The notes beneath the pieces are model-generated. The model did no database searches, was not told the origin of the DNA, and worked only from the letters and a program-made list of their open reading frames with translations. This document shows, piece by piece, positions 42,346-50,315 of a stretch of 64,000 nt of DNA (its first letter is position 1; the number at the start of each line of letters is the position of its first letter). The DNA comes from a virus, in IMG/VR virus record IMGVR_UViG_3300010885_076238, positions 62,001 to 126,000 of that record. The stretch is one strand, 5' to 3'. The translations under genes were made by a program, and so were the position numbers.

Positions 42346-42830
42346 TGCACAAAAACTCTTCTAAATTAAATAAAAATTTAATCAAAGACGCTCAACAATT
42401 TGATGTTGTTAGGAAAGAATTCGAAAAAAAAGAAAAAAAATTCAAAAAAGATTTTAGTAGGATAAAAGACAGGGTTGACTTTATTTTAAATAAACTAGCA
42501 AATGTTTACAAAATGTGCATCGGCAGTTGGGGCTTTAGTAATTGTTGCTACGATGACCTCAATTCAAAATACGACTCTAGCGGTTATTTTGTGAGTGCCA
42601 TGTTGCTAGAAAAGGACTTTATAGTTTGTGTTAATTTTAATATAGATCGCAAAAGTCATATTGGTGAGTTTGATTCTAAAATAATTATAAATGATGGCGA
42701 ATACGAGCCATTCAAACTTTATCAAGACGAGGTGAGTTCGCATGTGCAATTTCCTACAAGATGGATTTTTGAAGACTTTGAAAAAGAACTTGAGAAAAGC
42801 AAAATTTTATACGAAATAGGCAAAAAATAA
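42345..42830 (+). CDS. Hypothetical protein
   Basis: 161 residues from ATG 42345 (GTG 42342 also in frame). An N-terminal charged coil (KKEKKFKKDFSRIKDRVDFI) precedes a beta-rich domain (IGSWGFSNCCYDDLNSKYDS; EKDFIVCVNFNID). No known family. It is cotranslated with the repeat protein upstream. Confidence 0.7.
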   Translation: MHKNSSKLNKNLIKDAQQFDVVRKEFEKKEKKFKKDFSRIKDRVDFILNKLANVYKMCIGSWGFSNCCYDDLNSKYDSSGYFVSAMLLEKDFIVCVNFNIDRKSHIGEFDSKIIINDGEYEPFKLYQDEVSSHVQFPTRWIFEDFEKELEKSKILYEIGKK

Positions 42831-42850
42831 TAATTTTGTTTGCGAGTTAT
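42826..42850 (+). promoter_or_regulatory. AATAATAATT-N10-GTTAT promoter, exact match
   Basis: AATAATAATT overlapping the previous stop and GTTAT at 42846-42850. AAGGAG precedes the ATG at 42870. Confidence 0.75.
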
Positions 42851-42869
42851 ACCAATAAGGAGACATGAA

Positions 42870-43415
42870 ATGAGCGAAAACGGAAGCCAAAAATACTTTG
42901 ATTTTCTTCACAAGTTAGAAAACGACGCTTCTTTTTGTTATAGTTATCTCGGAAATTGCCAAAGGGGTAGCGAAACATGGAACCAATGCTTGCAGACTAT
43001 TGCTAAAGACGCAAGCATTTCCTATACTTGGGCTGCCGCACTAAAATCAAGATTTGAACTTGGTGAACTTGCTATTTCAAAAGTGCCTCAATACTCTATT
43101 CCATATGCAAAAGATATTATAAAGGGCAGGTTCGTATTGGCAGAGCCAAAAATTTTAGAATCTTCTGCCGACTCTTTTAGGTACGCATCGACCGTAATAC
43201 ATGGAAGATGGTTAGAAGCAGAGCCAATAATTGCAAAAGATCCAAATCATTCTTTTCTTTATGCAAGAGATATAATCAAAGGAAGATTTGAACTTGGAGA
43301 AGAAACCATTGCTCACGATGAAGATGCTGCTTTTAGATACGCAACCGATATAATCAAGGGCAAGTTGCCAGAAAAAATGCACAATATTATGATTGCAAAA
43401 GGAGTGGCGGCATGA
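42870..43415 (+). CDS. GRW-repeat protein
   Basis: 181 residues from ATG 42870; an in-frame TTG at 42840 lies in the promoter. Four clear units (YAKDIIKGRFVLAEPKIL, YASTVIHGRWLEAEPIIA, YARDIIKGRFELGEETIA, YATDIIKGK) run into the cap LPEKMHNIMIAKGVAA. The N-terminal 60 residues are a degenerate start with Cys-Trp features. The stop overlaps the next gene. Confidence 0.87.
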   Translation: MSENGSQKYFDFLHKLENDASFCYSYLGNCQRGSETWNQCLQTIAKDASISYTWAAALKSRFELGELAISKVPQYSIPYAKDIIKGRFVLAEPKILESSADSFRYASTVIHGRWLEAEPIIAKDPNHSFLYARDIIKGRFELGEETIAHDEDAAFRYATDIIKGKLPEKMHNIMIAKGVAA

Positions 43416-43825
43416 GCGAAGATTATGAAGAAGATTACCTAATCGAAGACATAGAAGTATTTGCAGAATTCTTAAGAAGTCAATACGTAAAAGTTTATAC
43501 AGCTTATCCACCAGAAACCTCAAAAAATCCCACTGAACAAGAAAAATTCAATTATGATGTGCGAGAGCAAATCAAAGACGTAATGCAGCAATACGAATTA
43601 GACCAACTAATCACCATTTCTCAAATCGCAGAAATAATTACTAATGATCCTAATGTAGAAAAAATAGATCAAGGATTTTTGGTCAATATGGATTCTGTAG
43701 TTGAAATCACACAAAAAATTGAAGGAGCCATATTTCAATCTGCTTTTTCTAAATTATCAGCACAAGACAAAATAAATTGTGGTTGGAATCCAGAAACAAA
43801 TAAGATGGAATTTTGGCCCAAATGA
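43412..43825 (+). CDS. Acidic hypothetical protein
   Basis: 137 residues, start overlapping the repeat protein. Acidic N-terminus (SEDYEEDYLIEDIEVFAEFL) and helical middle (REQIKDVMQQYELDQLITIS). No recognised domain; likely expressed with the repeat protein. Confidence 0.7.
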   Translation: MSEDYEEDYLIEDIEVFAEFLRSQYVKVYTAYPPETSKNPTEQEKFNYDVREQIKDVMQQYELDQLITISQIAEIITNDPNVEKIDQGFLVNMDSVVEITQKIEGAIFQSAFSKLSAQDKINCGWNPETNKMEFWPK

Positions 43826-43832
43826 AGCACAA

Positions 43833-43857
43833 AATAATAACTGAGCAGGTTCGTTAT
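43833..43857 (+). promoter_or_regulatory. AATAATAATT-N10-GTTAT promoter with leader ORF
   Basis: AATAATAACT and GTTAT at 43853-43857. Seven bases later a nine-codon ORF begins at 43865. Confidence 0.72.
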
Positions 43858-43864
43858 ACCATAT

Positions 43865-43894
43865 ATGACTGCCACGGCTCATAACAAGGAATAA
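43865..43894 (+). CDS. Nine-codon leader ORF (MTATAHNKE)
   Basis: Starts seven bases after GTTAT, where leaderless starts lie in other genes, and stops two bases before the ATG at 43897. AAGGAA inside it is the ribosome site for the main gene. One of four such leader ORFs. Confidence 0.4.
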   Translation: MTATAHNKE

Positions 43895-43896
43895 AA

Positions 43897-44325
43897 ATGT
43901 ATTTCAAGTGTGTTTTTGAAGACGGAACAGAAACTTATAAAGATCTTAACAATGATGATCTTAGAAAAGTAATAGATGAAGATGTTATGGTTGATCTTAT
44001 CTGTGAAGAAACCGGAGAGAATGTAGAAGAATGGGACTTCACTGAAAGACCAATTACGTATTCGGACATTGTTGAAATTGACGTTAGTTCTGCCGTTATT
44101 AAAGAAAACCCAGGATTGATTATTAACGACAAAAAAGTATTAAAAATTGATCTTTTAGAAGGTTCAACATACGAACACGCTTTGGCTACACTTAGTTTGA
44201 CAAATCCTAAAGCCTTAGTGTATTCAACAAACGTCCTTTATGTTTCTCAAGTCGATGATGATGATTATGAAAACTATGAAGAAGATGATGGTGGCTATAA
44301 TGACGAACCACCAGACTACGATTAA
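43897..44325 (+). CDS. Acidic hypothetical protein
   Basis: 142 residues, AAGGAA eight bases upstream. It has an alpha/beta body and a very acidic C-terminal tail (VDDDDYENYEEDDGGYNDEP). Acidic tails like this also end the genes at 49693 and 61950, possibly as DNA mimics or chaperone contacts. No family recognised. Confidence 0.75.
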   Translation: MYFKCVFEDGTETYKDLNNDDLRKVIDEDVMVDLICEETGENVEEWDFTERPITYSDIVEIDVSSAVIKENPGLIINDKKVLKIDLLEGSTYEHALATLSLTNPKALVYSTNVLYVSQVDDDDYENYEEDDGGYNDEPPDYD

Positions 44326-44336
44326 TAGGAAATAAA

Positions 44337-44699
44337 ATGCCTACAAAAAAGAAAAATGCAAAAGAACAGAGACTTGCCAACATTGAATACGATATTGGTT
44401 GGTATCGAATTCGCAAGCCTATCGCAAACGCAATTCGTAAATGCGGAGAATTAGGCTTTTCAATGGCAGGACACGGATGCGGATTTGGTGGCGAAGATTT
44501 TAGCCTAATCAATAAAAGCAAGGATATGTATGTGAACTTTTGTGACACAGGAAATAGTTGTGAGGTTACTATAAGCACCGTCAAAACCACCGACAAAGAA
44601 GGCTACCCTATCCTGTTGTTTACAGGAACTACTAAGAAGGCAATGGATTTTATTGAGAATACCTTGACAGCATCCTTAGACTATGGTAATTTTGGCTAA
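44337..44699 (+). CDS. Hypothetical protein
   Basis: 120 residues. A basic head (PTKKKNAKEQRLANIEYDIGW) precedes a Gly/Cys segment (SMAGHGCGFGGEDFSL) and a beta-rich end. The H-G-C-G-F-G-G turn is striking, but I do not recognise the family. Confidence 0.7.
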   Translation: MPTKKKNAKEQRLANIEYDIGWYRIRKPIANAIRKCGELGFSMAGHGCGFGGEDFSLINKSKDMYVNFCDTGNSCEVTISTVKTTDKEGYPILLFTGTTKKAMDFIENTLTASLDYGNFG

Positions 44700-44725
44700 T
44701 CCCAATTCTTTTCAGAGAATAACCA

Positions 44726-44917
44726 ATGAGCATCGTAATTAAAGATTCTTATAAGGCCGATGTTTTTAATTTTACTGCCGAGCAAAATGGCGGCATAATT
44801 GACCTTACCATCAATAATGTTATCTCTTGGGAGTGGGTTAATATGAAACTAACAAGAGAAGAAATTAAGGGTCTGGCTCAATTTCTCAACAACTTTTCAG
44901 ATATTAAGGCTAATTAA
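44726..44917 (+). CDS. Small beta-rich protein
   Basis: 63 residues (YKADVFNFTAEQNGGIIDL; LTREEIKGLAQFLNNF). The layout of beta strands followed by L..EE...L...L resembles small phage modulators. Unknown role. It overlaps the next start by one base. Confidence 0.65.
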   Translation: MSIVIKDSYKADVFNFTAEQNGGIIDLTINNVISWEWVNMKLTREEIKGLAQFLNNFSDIKAN

Positions 44918-45096
44918 TGAACGATTGGAAATTTGTTCTAATTGTTGTTGATTCAAATGAAAAAACAAAATATTTTGGCCCATTTGATGATGGTGAAAAG
45001 GCATTAGAGTGGGGTCAAAAACACTTTAGTGGTATTGATTATTTTCTAACGTCAACTACATTGTATAATCCGGCAAGGTTGGATTTCAATGAATAA
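44917..45096 (+). CDS. 59-residue hypothetical protein
   Basis: The TAATG overlap joins it to the previous gene. The sequence WKFVLIVVDSNEKTKYFGPF followed by DDGEKALEWGQKHF resembles small phage proteins. It overlaps the next gene by eight bases. Confidence 0.65.
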   Translation: MNDWKFVLIVVDSNEKTKYFGPFDDGEKALEWGQKHFSGIDYFLTSTTLYNPARLDFNE

Positions 45097-45304
45097 AGAC
45101 CACAATACAGTGATCTCTTTGGTGGGAGGGCCGCTATGTGGGACAAGTCTCACAATGAAAGAAGGCCGATTACCCAACAGCGTTCCCGTATTTAATAATG
45201 GGAAATTTTATGTCTACAATCTTTTTCTAGAACAAGGCAAAGATTGGACTACGCTGCACTATGAATATTCCAATGAAATTATAGAAACCTTCTTGAAAAA
45301 CTAA
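45089..45304 (+). CDS. Small conserved phage-type protein
   Basis: 71 residues. LVGGPLCGTSLTMKEGRLPN resembles the VGGPxDG start common in small phage and actinobacterial proteins of unknown role. It overlaps the previous gene by eight bases. Confidence 0.7.
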   Translation: MNKDHNTVISLVGGPLCGTSLTMKEGRLPNSVPVFNNGKFYVYNLFLEQGKDWTTLHYEYSNEIIETFLKN

Positions 45305-45312
45305 GGTTTTGA

Positions 45313-45390
45313 ATGAGATTATATAGAGTTGTTTGTAAAATTTGTGGGGGCAACTGGAAAAGATGCCCTAAGTGTCAATTTGGAACTTAA
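45313..45390 (+). CDS. 25-residue zinc-ribbon peptide
   Basis: MRLYRVVCKICGGNWKRCPK and CQFGT: two CxxC pairs, enough for one zinc knuckle. TAAGG lies nine bases upstream. Its stop codon touches the ligase promoter. Confidence 0.55.
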   Translation: MRLYRVVCKICGGNWKRCPKCQFGT

Positions 45391-45415
45391 AATAATAATT
45401 TTGTAATGCCGTTAT
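45391..45415 (+). promoter_or_regulatory. AATAATAATT-N10-GTTAT promoter, exact match
   Basis: AATAATAATT and GTTAT at 45411-45415; TTAGGAG then precedes the ATG at 45433. Confidence 0.75.
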
Positions 45416-45432
45416 TGGTTTAGGAGACAACA

Positions 45433-46521
45433 ATGCCTAATACAATTACGCCAATCGAAGCAGCAAGCCTTTACTTCAAAGAAGGCTCAAGTGATAAAGT
45501 TTACAATGCTACCTTGGAAAAAGAGGATGACAACAAATATGTTGTTAATTTCTCTTACGGCAGACGAGGAAGTGCATTGAAGTCTGGATCCAAAACCTCA
45601 AGCCCCGTTTCTCTTAAGGAAGCCAAGACCATCTTTGACAAAATTGTCAGAGAGAAAACTTCTAAGGGCTATAAATACGTCACCGACGCTGTTGCTAAAG
45701 AAATTCATGTTGCCGACAACCCACCGGACACGCCTACTGAGTCCAAGTGCGTTTTGCTCAATCCAATCAGCGAAGAAGAACTTGAAAAGTATTTGAACGA
45801 TCCAGATTGGATTGCCCAACAGAAAATTGATGGAGTTAGATTTATGCTCCATAAGGTAAAAGATAAAATTACTGCGTATAACCGTCGCGGACTTTACGCA
45901 AACATTCCAACCGATCTTTATAATTTCGCAAAAAACACTCAAGAAGATTTTCTAGTTGATGGAGAATTGATTGGAGATGTTTTTCACACCTTCGATATTC
46001 TTGAATATAACGGCAAAGACCTTACTCAAAACTCAGTTGTCGAAAGGCTTGAGGTTTTGTTGAATTGGGTTAATAATAATCCGTGCGAACTTGTAAAGTA
46101 TACAGAAACTCAAAGTTCAAGCAAAATTGAATTTTATGATCGTCTTGTTCGTGAAAACCAAGAAGGAATTGTTTTCAAACATAAAGACGCAAAGTATTAT
46201 GCTGGTAGGCCCGCCAGCGGTGGAAAGTATGTAAAATATAAGTTTTACAGCACTTGTAGTTGTGTCGTGACTGATGTGAATAATAAAAGAAGCGTAAGTA
46301 TAGGCTTGCTCAATGGCAAAAAATTAGTTGATGCTGGGAATGTTACTATTCCTATCAATTTTGAAATTCCTAATAAGGATGACATTGTGGAAGTCAGATA
46401 CCTTTATGCAAGAAAGCAGTCTGGCTCTCTTTATCAGCCTGTGTATCTTGGCAAAAGAACCGATATTGTTAGAGAAGATTGCAAGCAAAGTCAACTGAAG
46501 TATAAATTTGATGATGAATAA
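45433..46521 (+). CDS. WGR-domain ATP-dependent DNA ligase
   Basis: 362 residues. Residues 12-80 form a WGR-like domain (LYFKEGSSDKVYNATLEK; FSYGRRGSALKSGSK), known from PARPs and bacterial MolR-type proteins for nucleic-acid contact. The ligase core follows: KIDG with K131, VDGEL (175-179), EGIVFKH (244-250) and KYVKYK (265-270), then an OB-fold. The fusion occurs in planctomycetes and some phages. It probably repairs breaks with WGR-guided end binding. Distinct from the ligase at 3317. Confidence 0.9.
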   Translation: MPNTITPIEAASLYFKEGSSDKVYNATLEKEDDNKYVVNFSYGRRGSALKSGSKTSSPVSLKEAKTIFDKIVREKTSKGYKYVTDAVAKEIHVADNPPDTPTESKCVLLNPISEEELEKYLNDPDWIAQQKIDGVRFMLHKVKDKITAYNRRGLYANIPTDLYNFAKNTQEDFLVDGELIGDVFHTFDILEYNGKDLTQNSVVERLEVLLNWVNNNPCELVKYTETQSSSKIEFYDRLVRENQEGIVFKHKDAKYYAGRPASGGKYVKYKFYSTCSCVVTDVNNKRSVSIGLLNGKKLVDAGNVTIPINFEIPNKDDIVEVRYLYARKQSGSLYQPVYLGKRTDIVREDCKQSQLKYKFDDE

Positions 46522-46524
46522 ACT

Positions 46525-46758
46525 ATGAGATCAAGTCGAATGAGGGGCTACGGTAGCTGGTGCATAGGCTGGAACGAAGCGAACAGAAAGCCATCCCCGC
46601 CCAATGATAATGGGGGTTGTGTGATTGTCGCATTAGGCTTGTTTTTTATATTATTAGTTCTATGCCTTTTTAAGGCATCTCTCGACACCGGAAGTCCCCT
46701 AGGATTTTTATTTGGAATCTGTGTTATAGCAGGTTTTATAAAGGGATTGAACAAATGA
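46525..46758 (+). CDS. Small membrane protein
   Basis: 77 residues. A hydrophilic head rich in Arg/Trp/Asn is followed by two membrane helices (about 32-49 and 57-73: VIVALGLFFILLVLCLF; LGFLFGICVIAGFI). It lies three bases after the ligase stop and overlaps the next gene by four bases. Confidence 0.7.
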   Translation: MRSSRMRGYGSWCIGWNEANRKPSPPNDNGGCVIVALGLFFILLVLCLFKASLDTGSPLGFLFGICVIAGFIKGLNK

Positions 46759-47318
46759 AAAAATATTATTATCACGTTACTGAAAAGTTTTGGGGAAAGC
46801 AAATTACCCTCAATCCCCGAATTACTGGCAAAAAACGAGATTTAGATTATGAACCCAAAGTAAAAAGAATCTGCGTTAGTTCAACCATCGAAGGATGCTT
46901 GACTGCTGTATATCTTTACGAAATGACCGAATGGAATATTTATAGAACCAAAAGAAAAGTCATAGCACACAAAACAAAAGATATTCCAGATAGTAAAATA
47001 ACAAATGAATTTTGGCTCAAAAGACCAACGCAATTTGTTTACCACGGCTCAGTCAGAGGAAGACATTTTGCAAAAATTATTAAAAAGTCGTTCGACTTTT
47101 TTAACAAAAATGACTTGCTGATTGGCGACGGAGAAAAGAAAACTTTCAATCACCAAATAATTATTAAGAACCAACTAAAGAAATTAATAAAAGAAAACAA
47201 GATAACATTTGAAAAATTACCTAAGAACGAAATGCACGACATGACAGATTTCATCTTAGAGTTATCAGACAGTAAAAAATTTGAAGGCATCGAAGAACTT
47301 GAAGAAGATTATACTTAA
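46755..47318 (+). CDS. Hypothetical protein, possibly ART/KptA-like
   Basis: 187 residues. YYYHVTEKFWGKQITLNPRI, then RICVSSTIEGCLTAVYLYE and WNIYRTKRKVIAHKTKDIP, is the order of blocks in a family found in many phages and bacteria. The H-x-T and R-I-C-V-S pattern recalls RNA 2'-phosphotransferase and other ADP-ribosyltransferase-like folds. The catalytic assignment is uncertain. The C-terminal 80 residues are helical and lysine-rich. Confidence 0.65.
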   Translation: MKKYYYHVTEKFWGKQITLNPRITGKKRDLDYEPKVKRICVSSTIEGCLTAVYLYEMTEWNIYRTKRKVIAHKTKDIPDSKITNEFWLKRPTQFVYHGSVRGRHFAKIIKKSFDFFNKNDLLIGDGEKKTFNHQIIIKNQLKKLIKENKITFEKLPKNEMHDMTDFILELSDSKKFEGIEELEEDYT

Positions 47319-47331
47319 TTCGGAGCGTTGT
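47307..47331 (+). promoter_or_regulatory. GTTAT-type promoter (GTTGT), leaderless class
   Basis: GATTATACTT, ten bases, GTTGT at 47327-47331, six bases before the ATG at 47338. It lies inside the end of the previous gene. Confidence 0.5.
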
Positions 47332-47337
47332 GCATCT

Positions 47338-47535
47338 ATGAACACGATTGACCAGCATCTTTCCGCTCTGATTCTAAAGCAAAGAGGCGATAATAGAAAA
47401 TTGGTTGACGAAGTTCTAAGTCTGTCGGCAGATAGTAAAAATAAAATTTTTCATATTCTTCTTGACTTAGACAACGAAAATAAAAGATTAAAAAATGATG
47501 CTCGTAGAGCAAAGTTTTATCCAAGTTTCAGATGA
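47338..47535 (+). CDS. Small helical protein
   Basis: 65 residues from ATG 47338, a leaderless-type start. An upstream in-frame start at 47281 would lie deep in the previous gene. It is helical with a basic end (LLDLDNENKRLKNDARRAKF). No known family. Confidence 0.6.
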   Translation: MNTIDQHLSALILKQRGDNRKLVDEVLSLSADSKNKIFHILLDLDNENKRLKNDARRAKFYPSFR

Positions 47536-47541
47536 TAAAAA

Positions 47542-47575
47542 ATCATGGCTACCAATCCATCATGGCTACCAATCC
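47542..47575 (+). repeat. 17-bp tandem duplication over a start codon
   Basis: ATCATGGCTACCAATCC occurs twice in a row (47542-47558 and 47559-47575). Only the second ATG (47562) is in the long frame; the first gives an 11-codon ORF. Confidence 0.9.
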
Positions 47576-48074
47576 TATAGATTTCAAAAAAGCAACGCTT
47601 AATTATGGCAAGGAAGCCATAGAAGGTGTTCTAGTAATTGCGAATGATCCAGCAATAACTAAACTAGATAAAAAGTCAAGCGTTAAGATTCCTAAAAAAA
47701 TATTCGTGCCTGTAAAGGAGTCTGTTTTTTACACGAATAGTCCTGCTCATATGAATGAAGTTCTTGAAAGATGCAAACAAAGCGATATGTTAGAATTGCT
47801 TAGTTATTTAGACTTATCCGTACCTTTTATAGATGATTATTTCTTTGACGGCGACTCAGGATTTATAGTTAATTTTTATCAGCCAGATCAAGGAGATTGT
47901 CTGGCAGATCAGCGTTATCATAAATGTCCAGTTTGTATTCAATTGCTTGACCCAATCGAATGGCTAAACAATTGGGATATGAGCGACGATGATAAAAATA
48001 AATGGATCGTCGCCATGATAAACCAAAACCTACCAGAAAATATTAAAAATAAACTGCTTTTGATAGGCCTTTAA
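47562..48074 (+). CDS. Hypothetical protein with GRW-family-like cap
   Basis: 170 residues from ATG 47562, the second copy of a duplicated start region; ATG 47532 is also in frame and would add ten residues encoded by the duplication. The body is alpha/beta (IEGVLVIANDPAITKLDKKS; FIVNFYQPDQGDCLADQRYH with CPVC). The ending NLPENIKNKLLLIGL resembles the GRW cap without repeats. Confidence 0.7.
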   Translation: MATNPIDFKKATLNYGKEAIEGVLVIANDPAITKLDKKSSVKIPKKIFVPVKESVFYTNSPAHMNEVLERCKQSDMLELLSYLDLSVPFIDDYFFDGDSGFIVNFYQPDQGDCLADQRYHKCPVCIQLLDPIEWLNNWDMSDDDKNKWIVAMINQNLPENIKNKLLLIGL

Positions 48075-48097
48075 TATTAATTATTAAAACGCGTTAT
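48073..48097 (+). promoter_or_regulatory. AATAATAATT-N10-GTTAT promoter
   Basis: AATATTAATT and GTTAT at 48093-48097, then a leader with AAGGAC before the ATG at 48121. Confidence 0.72.
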
Positions 48098-48120
48098 CAA
48101 GTATCAAGCAAGGACAACAA

Positions 48121-49137
48121 ATGAATAGCTACCACAAGCAATATAGAGAATTTGTCAAAGAACTCAACCCAACCGATGCAGAAGTTAATAATTTTTTGTG
48201 GGGACATAAAGCAGATTTCTCTCAACATAAGAAATTAGGAATAATTAAAAAAATTCTCACCAGTCCAAAATGGTGTTACGAATACGCAAAACTTATAAAT
48301 AAAGATAGATGGGAAAAGGGCGAAAAAACCATACTGACTGATGCCCAACATTCACACCTTTACGCAAGAGATATAATCAAAGGTAGATGGATCGAAGCAG
48401 AAGAAATTATCAAAACAGAATCCTCAATTGCGTATGATTATGCAGCAAACATAATCAAAGGCAGATGGATCGAAGCAGAAGAAATTATCAAAGAGGATTC
48501 ATATAGAACATATTTTTACGCAGCAAACATAATCAAAGGCAGATGGATCGAAGGCGAAGAAATTATCAAAACAGCCGGTGACGCTGACGCTGCTTATCAT
48601 TATGCAAAAGATATAATTAAAGGTAGATGGATAGAAGCAGAAGATTTTATTAAAACAAATCCAGGTTGTGCTTTTGGTTACGCAAATGATGTTATCAAAG
48701 GTAGATGGATCGAAGCAGAAGATTTTATTAAAACAAATCCATGCTATGCTTATGAGTATGCAAAAGATGTGATCAAAGGCAGATGGATCGAAGCAGAAGA
48801 TTTTATTAAAACAGATCCATACTATGCTTATTATTACGCAAGAGATGTCATCAAAGGTAGATGGATCGAAGGCGAAGAAATTATTAAAACAGATCCACGC
48901 CATGCTTATGATTATGCAAAAGATGTGATCGAAGGCAGATGGATCGAAGGTGAAGATATTATTAAAACAGATCTGCGTTATTCATGGGATTATGTTCGAA
49001 ATTTAGTAAAAGAAAGATGGGAAAATGGAGAAGGAATCTTCGCATCTGATCCACAATATTTGTATAGATATGCCACGGAAATTCTAATAGACGAACTACC
49101 CCCCGAATTAGAAGCAGCATACGCTTTACATGAATAA
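48121..49137 (+). CDS. GRW-repeat protein, most regular array
   Basis: 338 residues with ten units and a modified cap (ELPPELEAAYALHE). Units 2-9 are almost identical (YAKDVIKGRWIEAEDFIK followed by TDP/TNP); one has a two-residue insertion (TAGDADAAYHYA). The N-terminal 55 residues are a capping region with a Trp. Near identity at the DNA level shows recent unit duplication or gene conversion. Confidence 0.92.
   Translation: MNSYHKQYREFVKELNPTDAEVNNFLWGHKADFSQHKKLGIIKKILTSPKWCYEYAKLINKDRWEKGEKTILTDAQHSHLYARDIIKGRWIEAEEIIKTESSIAYDYAANIIKGRWIEAEEIIKEDSYRTYFYAANIIKGRWIEGEEIIKTAGDADAAYHYAKDIIKGRWIEAEDFIKTNPGCAFGYANDVIKGRWIEAEDFIKTNPCYAYEYAKDVIKGRWIEAEDFIKTDPYYAYYYARDVIKGRWIEGEEIIKTDPRHAYDYAKDVIEGRWIEGEDIIKTDLRYSWDYVRNLVKERWENGEGIFASDPQYLYRYATEILIDELPPELEAAYALHE
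48360..48990 (+). repeat. 78-bp tandem DNA repeats within a GRW gene
   Basis: Eight or so 78-base units share long identical runs, such as ATCAAAGGCAGATGGATCGA, coding for one 26-residue unit each. They are candidates for slippage and recombination. Confidence 0.85.
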
Positions 49138-49146
49138 GGAAATAAA

Positions 49147-49671
49147 ATGAAAATTATTAAGAAGATAGAAAAAAAATCAGAATACAGTGACAGGTTAGTA
49201 GCCACTACAATTTTATTTAAAAATGAACACGGAATTTTTCAACTAGACGATAGTAAAAATATTTTGCACAAGTGGAATGATAACGAAGGTTGGGTTTACG
49301 TTACCAACGAAACGACAGGCATTAATGACGCAAAAAATTTAATAGAAGAAATGTTTACGCCAGAAACGATCCTGCCTAAAGAAATTGAAGAGCCTCAAAA
49401 ATTTCTTATAAGTAACGATTCGATTTTATCCGACGAAGAAGTGATGATAGTAGTAAACATTGTGAAAAAAGCAGTGAATGAATGGAGACTGTTTCCCGGC
49501 ATGAACGAAGAAAAAAAAGAATGTTTACAAGAATTGGAGTATCTTAGATATTGTAATGATAACGAACTCACAGCCTTCTTTAAACACTCTGGCAAAATCT
49601 TTCTTAGTAGTCTGCCAGAAATGATTAAAAATAAACTAATCTGCAAAATGGCTTTCAAAGAAGCTGCCTAG
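49147..49671 (+). CDS. Hypothetical protein with GRW-family-like cap
   Basis: 174 residues, AAGGAA before the ATG, ten bases after the repeat gene. No GRW units are seen, but the end SLPEMIKNKLICKMAFKEAA is cap-like. The body has TTILFKNEHGIFQLDDSKNI and a helical DEEVMIVVNIVKKAVNEWRL. It may act with the upstream repeat protein. Confidence 0.7.
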   Translation: MKIIKKIEKKSEYSDRLVATTILFKNEHGIFQLDDSKNILHKWNDNEGWVYVTNETTGINDAKNLIEEMFTPETILPKEIEEPQKFLISNDSILSDEEVMIVVNIVKKAVNEWRLFPGMNEEKKECLQELEYLRYCNDNELTAFFKHSGKIFLSSLPEMIKNKLICKMAFKEAA

Positions 49672-49692
49672 TATTAAATTAAAGGAGAAACA

Positions 49693-50049
49693 ATGGAAAA
49701 TAAAGTTTTTGCGTTAATTTCTAAAGAGGAAGGCTACGAACTACTTCTTGAATTTTATAGTATCTGGTTTGCTGCAAGAAACATCAAAGATATTCTGAGT
49801 GAAGATAGACATCTTGACCTTCCTTCTTTTAGAAACTGCTCAGAGGACATTTGCTTGTTGTCACGAACATTGGGGCAAAAAGAAGTGTTTGATTTTATTA
49901 AAGAAAAACTAGATTGTGAAGAAATAGTTCTAGAAGATGAAAGAAATAAAATTCTAGTTAATTCACAAGAAGATGACGACGAAGAAGATGACGAAGATGA
50001 TGATGACGACGAATATGACGATGATGACGACGAAGAAGAAGATGAATAA
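49693..50049 (+). CDS. Hypothetical protein with poly-Asp/Glu tail
   Basis: 118 residues, AAGGAG upstream. The first 85 residues are helical (LLLEFYSIWFAARNIKDILS), while the last 30 are nearly all Asp and Glu. The tail may mimic DNA or bind basic proteins. Function unknown. Confidence 0.75.
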   Translation: MENKVFALISKEEGYELLLEFYSIWFAARNIKDILSEDRHLDLPSFRNCSEDICLLSRTLGQKEVFDFIKEKLDCEEIVLEDERNKILVNSQEDDDEEDDEDDDDDEYDDDDDEEEDE

Positions 50050-50067
50050 TTATTAAGGAATTAAAAG

Positions 50068-50292
50068 ATGTGGATAAGCCCCAATAAGCACCGTGTAAAG
50101 GTTGGAGACAGACTTAGGCTCACTAACCACCTAAGTCAAGAAAGCCTGCCTATCGGCCTATTAGGAACCGTTACCCATGTAAATGAAGGAACCTATAACC
50201 TTCATATTCATATGAAATGGGACAACGGCTCAACCCTAGCATTACTGGAAACTGACAGCGATTGCTACGAAATTGTCAAAGAAGAAAAATAA
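50068..50292 (+). CDS. DUF4314-like small protein
   Basis: 74 residues. VKVGDRLRLTNHLSQESLPI, then GLLGTVTHV and MKWDNGSTLALLETD, follows the DUF4314 pattern (GDRVRL...GTV...WDNGS.L). An SH3-like beta barrel is likely. Widespread in phages and plasmids; no known role. Confidence 0.78.
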   Translation: MWISPNKHRVKVGDRLRLTNHLSQESLPIGLLGTVTHVNEGTYNLHIHMKWDNGSTLALLETDSDCYEIVKEEK

Positions 50293-50315
50293 AAATTAGA
50301 AATGGATAATAACTA

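Noticed and set aside
48499-48903. Long open frame on the minus strand opposite the GRW repeats
   Set aside because: It mirrors the 78-bp coding repeats, has no start signal and its low-complexity Phe/Ile/Cys sequence is what the complement of the repeats must give.
48360-48990. Tandem repeats as a CRISPR array
   Set aside because: The period is 78 bases without unique spacers and every unit is in frame with one protein.
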